This document shows, piece after piece, positions 57,114 to 64,000 of a stretch of 64,000 nt of DNA (positions are counted from its first letter, which is position 1; each line of letters opens with the position of its first letter). The notes below the pieces were generated by a model that had not been told where the DNA came from, did no database searches, and saw nothing but the letters and a program-made list of their open reading frames with translations. The translations under genes were made by a program, and so were the position numbers. Origin of the DNA: Oscheius dolichura (taxonomy: Eukaryota > Nematoda > Chromadorea > Rhabditida > Rhabditidae); contig OW051494.1 in NCBI GenBank assembly GCA_932521035.1, forward strand, positions 9,162,001 to 9,226,000. Reading direction: 5' to 3'.

Positions 57114-59150
57114 TTATTCTTTTTTGTACTGGCAAAGACGATCAGCCAAGGTTGGGGGAATAATCACAGAGGACATAAAAGCCCACGAATAAGGAAGAGC
57201 TGCTCCATCTCGCCATCGTTTTCCATCGAATATTTCAACTCGACTCTGATAGAAATATTCTTTCTGTTTTCCACCAATTGCATAAATTTCTTGGTCAACG
57301 ATTATTCCAGCAAAATGGTAGGAAGGATATTTCATGGGCGACAACGATTTCCATGTTCGATTTGATTCTTGAGGATCGAGCTTCCACACGGCGTTTGTTG
57401 TCTCGTTGCTATCCCATCCACCAAATAGAATAAACTTATTTTCATAAGTAACGAGTGAATGACCACCGAGGGGCTTTGGTAAAGAAGTAAATTCAGTCCA
57501 GCGGTTATCTTCAGGATTGTAACATTCTGCAGAATTCGTGGGGGTGTAATCTTCATTCCATCCACCATAAATAATTATTTTATTGTTCCATACTGCCGCT
57601 GCTGCATGAGATCTGGCCTCTTTCATATCTCTAAAATCTGTTAATAATCTGGTTTTCACTTATCCAAACAAAAGAGAAAATCGAAACTAAACTCACGCCA
57701 TTAATGTCCATTTATTCTCCTTCGGATCGTATCTTTCCACACTTTTTAGAGATTTATCATTTTCATCATCTCCTCCAAATACCCAAATATTTCCATTCCA
57801 TTCCAAACAACTATTTTCAATGTTCTCGCGTCCAACATTCATATCTGCCAGTCGAATCCATTTCAGATTTTTGTCCAATTTATACAAAACTTCAGGATTA
57901 TTCCAACCACCAAATAAATAGATTTCTCCATTGAGATAGATTGCTCCACTGCCAGCAGCCTTATAAGGTAATTCCAGTTCTATTTCAATCCATTTTGTTC
58001 TATTCTGACTCAACACTGCCATCCCAGCGTTGGCCTGTCCATTATTTTTCCTTCCTCCCATAATCAAAATCTAAACGGAGGCCTATGCTAAATCTAAAAA
58101 ATAACTCACAGTTTCTGAAGTGAATTTTCTTTTTGCCGTATTAACAACGGCTGTTTCTTTTTTGTACTGAGAAAGACGATCAGCCAAGGTTGGGGGAATA
58201 ATCACAGAGGACATATGATACCAAGTATAAGGAAGAGCTGCTCCATCTCGCCATCGTTTTCCATCGAATATTTCAACTCGACTCTGATAGAAATATTCTT
58301 TCTGTTGTCCACCAATTGCATAAATTTCTTGGTCAACGATTATTCCAGCAAAATGGTAGGAAGGATATTTCATGGGCGACAACGATTTCCATGTTGGATT
58401 TGATTCTTGAGGGTCGAGCTCCCACACGGCGTTTGTTGCCTTTTTGCCAGCCCATCCACCAAATAGAATAAGCTTATTTTCATAAGTAACGAGTGAATGA
58501 CCACCGAGGGGCACTGGTAAAGAGGGAAGTTCAGTCCAGCGGTTATCTTCAGGATTGTAACATTCTGCAGAATTCGTGGGGGTGTAATCTTCATTCCATC
58601 CACCATAAATAATTATTTTATTGTTCCATACTGCCACTGCTGCATAAGATCTTGCAATTTTCATATCTCTAAAATCTGTTAATAATCTGGTTTTCACTTA
58701 TCCAAACAAAAGAGAAAATCGAAACTAAACTCACGCCATTAATGTCCATTTATTCTCCTTCGGATCGTATCTTTCCACACTTTTTAGGTATTTATCATTT
58801 TCACGATCCCAACCTCCAAACACCCAAATATCTCCATTCCATTCCAAATAACTATTTTCAATCACCCAGCGTCCAACATTCATATCAGCCAGTCGAATCC
58901 ATTTCAGATTTTTGTCCAATTTATACAAAGCTTTTCCATTCCTCAAACCACCAAATAAATAGATTTCTCCATTGAGATAGATTGCTCCACTAGCAGCAGC
59001 CCTATAAGGTAATTCCAGTTCTATTTCAATCCATTTTGTTCTATTCTGACTCAACACTGCCATCCCAGCGTAGGCCTGTCCATTATTAATCTTTCCTCCC
59101 ACAACCAAAATCTAAACGGAGGCCTATGCTAAATCTAAAAAATAACTCAC
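57114..59150 (-). repeat. Two tandem ~1.04 kb kelch units
   Basis: Units 58110-59150 and about 57114-58109 align over exons and introns with few differences (for example WDRENDKYLK versus DDENDKSLK). Conservation of introns shows duplication at the DNA level by unequal exchange. Confidence 0.9.
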
Positions 59151-59310
59151 AGTTTCTGAAGTGAATTTTCTTTTTGTCGTATTATCAACGGCTGTCCAAA
59201 TAATTAGAAATACAACAGCGCATACTAAACTGTTTGATAAGTTCGTCCCTTTTTTACGTAACTTTTTATTTTTTGCACTTTTCGAGATAGTTTTGGTATC
59301 AAAATGATCC
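57114..59310 (-). CDS. Kelch-repeat membrane-anchored protein doubled by in-frame tandem duplication
   Basis: Exon 1 (to 59151) codes a short basic head and a membrane-type segment (LVCAVVFLIIWTAV), then NTTKRKFTSET. Exons 59111-58735, 58668-58110, 58070-57697 and 57630-57114 follow. The last four total 609 codons without frame break. They form two nearly identical ~300-residue units with kelch blades (IYLFGG, IWVFGG, IIIYGGW, FILFGGW, IYAIGG) and shared introns, including an identical 39-nt intron. Unit 1 ends LSQYKKE and runs straight into TAVVNTAKRKFTSET, a copy of the head linker; unit 2 ends CQYKKE and stop. Each unit has about 5-6 blades, enough for one beta-propeller. Likely type II membrane or secreted protein. 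The start codon in the 59300 region is not clear. Confidence 0.85.
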
Positions 59311-59634
59311 TCTCCGAATTTTCCAGAACCGTATATGGTTTTGGATGGGTGTTTCCTATCACCCTGGCAAGTTAGCTATCATCGAGATTCGACCTTTTTT
59401 GACACTTCTGAAGGTGGGATACAAACGAACATGGCGGGGAAGAATCGGTATATCTCGGCTATTTCTGGACTTACCTCTCTACTACTTGAACAAAAGCTGT
59501 TCGTTAGGCCGAGATCTATAGAATCATTCCAACCCTGAAGTAATTGGAATTGAAAGAGCGATACACGGCCATCCTAGAGGCTACCGGGATAAACTTTTTT
59601 GGCTGATAGCTGACGTCAAACTCTGCAAAAGGAC

Positions 59635-59740
59635 CAGGGCTGGACGAAATTTCGATTTCGTTTCGAAAAATGGTCGAAACGGAAATTTCGTCTGATTCGG
59701 TTTCGTTTCGACTTGAAAAACCTGATTTCGTCCAGCCCTG
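59635..59740. mobile_element. hAT-type MITE (106 bp) with 8 bp target duplication
   Basis: CAGGGCTGGACGAAATTTCG ... CGTCCAGCCCTG, flanked on both sides by AAAAGGAC (59627-59634; 59741-59748). The opposite inverted-repeat arm (near 62735, inverse strand) has the uninterrupted sequence gcAAAAGGACcaacc. That empty site proves the insertion and its 8 bp duplication. Confidence 0.9.
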
Positions 59741-59938
59741 AAAAGGACCAACCTAACTTTTTGTCAAATCTCCATGGTGTGTCCCCACATCACCTCGTGT
59801 CAAAAATGGTCGAAACTCTATGAAAGCTAACTTGCCAGGGTCACAGGAAACTCATATCCAAAGTGCTTACGATTCTGGGGAATTCGGAAGGATCACTTTG
59901 ATACCAAAATTACCTCAAAACGTATGCAAAATAAAAAG

Positions 59939-60184
59939 TTACGTAAAAAGGGACGAACTTATCAAACAACCTAGTATTAGGGGGATCCCAAACTTGCGAG
60001 GCTTTCTCAATTTTTTTTCCAATTCCTCTTCATTTCCATTCAATTTTTCCTCCAATTCTTCTTTTTCTCCATTCAATTTTTCCAGCAATTCTTCCTTTTC
60101 TCTTTTCAACCTATCAATTTCTTGTTGTTTCTCCATAGCAATCGCCTGGGCTTCGTACATTTCCATAAGTGGATCATCGCTCAT
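59939..60184 (-). CDS. Short coiled-coil protein, copy 1
   Basis: ATG at 60184 lies 8 bases after a TTTCAG acceptor. The 81-residue product starts MSDDPLMEMYEAQAIAMEKQ. It has heptad-rich EIDRLKREKEELLEKLNG repeats and ends with a small hydrophobic stretch (IPLILGCLISSSLF). The inverted copy at 62339 encodes the same protein with one heptad block deleted. No family recognised; possibly a tail-anchored coiled-coil protein. Same context in both arms supports real expression. Confidence 0.5.
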   Translation of the reverse strand: MSDDPLMEMYEAQAIAMEKQQEIDRLKREKEELLEKLNGEKEELEEKLNGNEEELEKKLRKPRKFGIPLILGCLISSSLFT

Positions 60185-60309
60185 TTTGATAGCTGAAATT
60201 TTCAGCTTTTCAGAAAAGAAGAATTGGAAAAAAATTCAGCCTGAAAATGAATGAAAAATGAATGTGAAAATGAATGTAAGATGCAAAAAGAGTGAGAAAA
60301 TGGACCGGG

Positions 60310-60470
60310 GAGAGCGGACTGCCTGAGCGCCTGATAAGGGCGCATTCTGGCCGTTATCACGACCGGAAGAGCGCCTGATAAGGGCGCATTCTGGCCGTTA
60401 TCACGACCTGATAAGGGCGCAGTTTTCTTTTTATCACGACAGGAAGAGCGCATTCTGGCCGTTTTCAGCT
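60310..60470. repeat. Short tandem repeat, ~46 bp unit
   Basis: The unit GAGCGCCTGATAAGGGCGCA + TTCTGGCCGTTATCACGAC occurs about 2.5 times plus a partial copy. The matching place in the right arm (62195-62270) has a single unit, so the array expanded after the inverted duplication. Confidence 0.75.
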
Positions 60471-60891
60471 TCTAATTTTTCAGGGAACCCCTGGGATCAA
60501 TTGGAAGTGTTTCCGCTCTCAAAGAAAATGATCATCCAATGTGGAAAGGTTTCTTTATTTACAAATTTGAAGAGAAACATTTGAAGAAAATAAAGAGAAA
60601 AACGAAGAATTGATGGATTCTCGAATGACAAGTCGACCTCGGCCCCGCTCCAAGATCAGAACGCTTCGCGGGATTTGGAAAAAAGGGGAATAATACAGTC
60701 CCTCCACCGTATTTTGAAACCCTCCAAAAAATTTTGAAATCAAGTGTCCTATAATTTTTGGCCGGACTGTACGCTCAAAGGAATTTTTGTCAGCAATCAG
60801 ATAAAAAGTGAGAAGGCATGAAGAAGGCAAAAGATAAGAGGAAAAGTTGAATTGATCGGTGACGTCACCGGGTGAGCTTTACTGATCGCCG

Positions 60892-62030
60892 TTAGGGAGA
60901 GTTCCGTGATCCGGGCAGCCAGAACTTTCCATTGCCCACGCTGGTTTTCAGCTTGGCACTGTCCAAATAATCCGGAGTGGCGACGAAACAATCTTCACAG
61001 AAAGTCTAAGCCCTTCTTTAGTTGGAAAAGAAACAAACAAGCCTCGCAAACATCGTGGAAGTAGTTCAGGTCGACTTCTCCGTTCGATTCCAACTTGGGC
61101 GCGTAGACGTTGCGCGTCATCTTGAGGAAAAAGCTGCCATCATTGGACTCGATGATACGGTTTCCAAAAGCGCCCGATCCGTGTTTCGCAGCGTCTGCTT
61201 GACCGCCGCGGAGACTGCCCCAGCCAGTCAGGCCCAAATTGACTGCAAAAATTATGTTGATTAGGTGTTATTTTCCAATACAACAGCTACATTATTTGTG
61301 CTTGTTCACGGTAGCAAGCCTATAGCAAAAGAGGAAGTTTCGAATGAGAGAAAGTGTCTCCACCGACACGGGATACAGTCCCCGATGGGTTAACTGAGAA
61401 AAGTGAACTGGCGTCTTCTTAAAACTCCCGTTCTCCAGCGGCTTTCTTCCGGCAGACAAACTCTGGCAGCCGCTGCTGTTGACCATACTCGTCAATCACG
61501 TTAGGCAAGTAGACAATATCTCCCGGGTAGCCGCTAAACGCCGACATCCGACTGAGAATCACGCCCATATCCTTAGGCTTTTCACCGTCACCCAATGGAA
61601 GCAACTGGCTATCCGCATAACTAACAGACGGCTCCTGGTACTTCTTCGGCAGTTCCAGCATCACCACATCCGCGTCATAAGTGAGAGCAACCCAGCGGAA
61701 AGCCACACGCTCAACCAGGGGAAGCGGTTTCCAGCCATCGGAGCAGGTAGAATCTAACTTGTAGCAATATCCACGGATGTAGTGATTGGCGTCACAATTG
61801 CCGGTCATGTTCCAAATACAGTTCAACTTGTTCTTCTCCACTTTGGCGCTTATAACATCAAAACGGCTCCAGAATTGACAGATTGCTTCAGCCGACTCGC
61901 CAGGCACTTGCTGGAACTTGAACTCCTTCTCACACGTTCGCTCATTCACCACATCTCCCTCCAGAAACTCCCTACAAAAACGGGCAAAACCGCCATCACC
62001 AGTGGCATGACCCCAGGCGATCAAAGTCAC
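60892..62030 (-). pseudogene. Decayed lectin-like/vWA copy D, N-terminal half only
   Basis: The frame from 62030 matches exon 1 of copies B and C (CYKLDSTCSDGWKPLPL, YPGDIVYLPN, VCRKKAAGE). The equivalent of the start ATG and the front of the signal peptide is lost: the region before TLIAW is rearranged. The first donor has GG in place of GT (61428-61429). Exon 2 (61243-61044) and the start of exon 3 (TPDYLDSAK, GKFWLPGS) follow, then a stop at 60892. EGF and vWA parts are absent. It lies between the arms of the 59610/62097 inverted repeat. Confidence 0.75.
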
Positions 62031-62096
62031 GAGACAAGTTCACGACTGCCTACGCGCGGGTGGGCGCACTTCTGCTACTCAAAAAGACAAAAATTC

Positions 62097-62760
62097 GTAA
62101 ATAAAGAAACCTTTCCACATTGGATCATTTTCTTTGAGAGCGGAAACACTTCCAATTGATCCCAGGGGTTCCCTGAAAAATTAGAAGCTGAAAACGGCCA
62201 GAATGCGCTCTTCCTGTCTGGATAACGGCCAAAATGCGCCCTTATCAGGCGCTCAGGCAGCCAATAAACCTCTCCCCGGTCCATTTTCTCACTCTTTTTG
62301 CATCCAGCATTCAGTAAAATTCACTTTCAGCAGTCAAAATGAGCGATGATCCACTTATGGCAATGCAGGCGATCGCTATTGAGAAACAATTAGAAATTGA
62401 TAGGTTGAAAAGCGAGAAAGAAGAATTGGAGGAAAAATTGAATGGAAATGAAGACGAATTGGAAAAAAAATTGAGAAAGCCTCGCAAGTTTGGGATCCCC
62501 CTAATACTAGGTTGTTTGATAAGTTCGTCCCTTTTTACGTAACTTTTTATTTTGCATACGTTTTGAGGTAATTTTGGTATCAAAGTGATCCTTCCGAATT
62601 CCCCAGAATCGTAAGCACTTTGGATATGAGTTTCCTGTGACCCTGGCAAGTTAGCTTTCATAGAGTTTCGACCATTTTTTTGACACGAGGTGATGTGGTG
62701 ACTCACCATGCAGCTTTCATAAAAAGTTAGGTTGGTCCTTTTGCAGAGTTTGACGTCGGC
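62097..62760. repeat. Right arm of the large inverted repeat
   Basis: Inverse of 59610-60560, lacking the hAT-like MITE and the tandem expansion. It contains the plus-strand coiled-coil ORF 62339-62542. Confidence 0.85.
62339..62542 (+). CDS. Short coiled-coil protein, copy 2
   Basis: 67 residues; MSDDPLMAMQAIAIEKQ followed by EIDRLKSEKEELEEKLNG, one heptad block shorter than copy 1, and the same C-terminus. The ATG lies 8 bases after a TTTCAG acceptor. Differences from copy 1 are in-frame indels and a few substitutions, which suggests that the reading frame is maintained. Confidence 0.5.
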   Translation: MSDDPLMAMQAIAIEKQLEIDRLKSEKEELEEKLNGNEDELEKKLRKPRKFGIPLILGCLISSSLFT

Positions 62761-63072
62761 TATCAGCCTAAAAAAAGGCTTTTAGCCCCCAGGATGGCCG
62801 AGTATCGCTCTTTTGAAAATGTCGAATTTTTATCTCAATGACTTATCTCTTTACTCCTTGAACAAAAGTTGTTAGTTAGACTGAGATCTATCAATTGACA
62901 GTAATATTGAAGAGCTTGCAAGCAATTTATTTTTTACTGATCAATTCCCCTATATAAAATGTCGACATTTTCCAAAGGGCGATACTCGGCCATCCTGAGG
63001 GCTATCGAAACAATCTTTTTTTGCCAAAAAGAGCATGTCAAACCCTGCAAAAAGAGCAACCTAATCCTATAT
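62761..63072. other. Non-coding repeat-derived DNA
   Basis: Contains diverged pieces also found at 59470-59590 (gagcgatacacggccatcct / gggcgatactcggccatcct) in both orientations. No gene. Confidence 0.45.
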
Positions 63073-63572
63073 CCGTTTGTTAAAAAGAGGAATCTCAATA
63101 AAAAGGGTGATTTGGGAGAGCCTACAAAAAGGGAACAATAAGGAGGACACAACAGAAAGAGAACAATACTGGTTCAGTAAAAATATAACCAAATCACGGC
63201 TACCGGTTAGGATAGACAGCTCTCAGTCTTTTACTTTGATTTTTCCTTTTTATTTATAATCTACGAGGGGGGCTGCCGCCCCCCTCGACCCCCCGCATAT
63301 GTCCGCTTTGTCAGTATTTTGTGTCATGGAAATGCCCGTTCCCAGAGACAATGCCTTCATTTTTTTTCCCAGAGTCCTATTTTCCATGGCTGAACATAAT
63401 TCATTGCCGAAAATAGCAGAGAAAGGGCAATATCCAAAAAGATAGCCGTGATTTGGTTATATTTTTACTAAACCAGTATTGTTCTCTTTTTGTTGTGTCC
63501 TCCTTATTGTTCCCTTTTTGTAGGCTCTCCCAAATCACCCTTTTTATTGAGATTCCTCTTTTTAACAAACGG
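63073..63572. mobile_element. Palindromic element with ~130 bp arms
   Basis: CCGTTTGTTAAAAAGAGGAA...AAATCACGGCTA (63073-63202) is repeated inverted at 63442-63572. The centre holds a GC-rich hairpin (GAGGGGGGCTGCCGCCCCCC) like the one at 18090. No ORF within the arms. 63573-63978 has no supportable gene. Confidence 0.75.
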
Positions 63573-63978
63573 ATTGTTCGCTTTTTGTTGATATTCGGTA
63601 GAATATCATGGATCTTAAAGCTTGTGCCGCGAAAATAAGAGACACAACAAAAAAAATTGTAGGGTTCAAAGAAGCCACGAATGAGGTCGTTTTAGGAAGC
63701 ATTTACGGCTCTACAGTCCAACTGCTAGAAAAAATGCGCTCTTCAAAAAATAAGAAAGCCACGGCGAGGGAGCGCCGCAGCTGCTTGATGGGCGAAATTT
63801 GCTGGCCATTAAAAAAAAAAGTGAATACAACGTTCGATCCCTCGGGCTCAAAGAGCTGATCAAAATCATCTATCAAACTTTTATTTTCCGTGGAAATCAT
63901 CCATTTTCCAAAAATTGTCCATTGGCCAAATGGCGCAGTGGGTTTGTGCAAAACAAGATAGAACGGAGTATAAAAGAT

Positions 63979-64000
63979 TGACGCCGAGCGGGATCGAACC
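63979..64000 (-). tRNA. 3' part of a tRNA cut by the window edge
   Basis: On the minus strand the edge reads GGTTCGATCCCGCTCGGCGT + CA: a canonical T loop (GGTTCGATCCC), acceptor strand CGGCGTC and discriminator A. The 5' part and anticodon lie outside. Confidence 0.55.

Larger units (their letters stand above)
59610..60560. repeat. Left arm of a large inverted repeat
   Basis: From GACGTCAAACTCTGCAAAAG to ATTGGAAGTGTTTCCGCTCT-type sequence this arm is nearly identical, inverted, to 62097-62760. It contains the coiled-coil ORF 60184-59939 and a hAT-like insertion absent from the other arm. The arms enclose the decayed vWA copy D. Confidence 0.85.

Noticed and set aside
1-64000. Bacterial contamination, CRISPR arrays or viral genes
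   Set aside because: Spliced genes run throughout. The repeats are transposon-like rather than regularly spaced, and no viral replication or structural gene was recognised.

Overview
The window is animal, and most likely nematode, nuclear DNA. The signs are a patched-related (PTR) transporter, a CHK-kinase-like (DUF1679) gene, a serpentine chemoreceptor, a receptor L-domain protein, secreted proteins with a von Willebrand A domain and lectin-like regions, and many introns of only about 37-45 nt ending in TTTCAG. Several genes have a 3' splice acceptor about 5-15 nt before the ATG and no upstream coding exon, which fits spliced-leader trans-splicing. No bacterial-type operon, rRNA or CRISPR is visible. 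Exon joins were worked out by hand; five gene models (the transposase, the 555-residue protein, the intact vWA gene, the kelch gene and the nested gene) fit GT-AG introns well, and the first four keep frame throughout.

Layout. 0-5 kb: the tail of a kelch gene, a decayed carboxylesterase and the 3' half of a vWA gene. 5-10 kb: a small secreted Cys-rich gene, a CHK-kinase-like gene and two paralogous 33-residue CxxC peptides behind TATA boxes. 11.3-15.3 kb: a complete Kolobok-type DNA transposon with an intact 672-residue THAP/DDE transposase, TTAA target duplications, and a non-autonomous relative fused to its right end. 15.4-20 kb: a chemoreceptor gene, inverted-repeat elements and a tRNA-Arg-like gene. 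20.7-22.9 kb: an unrecognised 555-residue protein. 23.7-28.2 kb: a PTR gene. 32.7-40.5 kb: a myotubularin-related phosphatase (PH-GRAM, phosphatase, FYVE) carrying a nested antisense secreted-protein gene in its large intron. 40.8-44.1 kb: a type I membrane protein with receptor-L-like repeats. 45.7-49.0 kb: a secreted animal haem peroxidase.

49.7-62 kb is a young, unstable cluster: one intact vWA gene (682 residues), one truncated copy, one decayed copy inside a large inverted repeat, and a kelch gene that doubled internally and fused two repeat units in frame. Kelch and vWA relatives also lie side by side at the left edge, so a similar module exists at both ends of the window.

Short DNA elements are very common. 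They include Kolobok-derived MITEs (TTAA), six copies of a ~145 bp palindromic MITE, a hAT-like MITE with an empty-site counterpart, and several dispersed intronic repeats. The strongest discovery candidates are the intact Kolobok element with its derivatives, the two CxxC micropeptides, the 555-residue protein, the in-frame doubled kelch gene, and the inverted-repeat vWA cluster.
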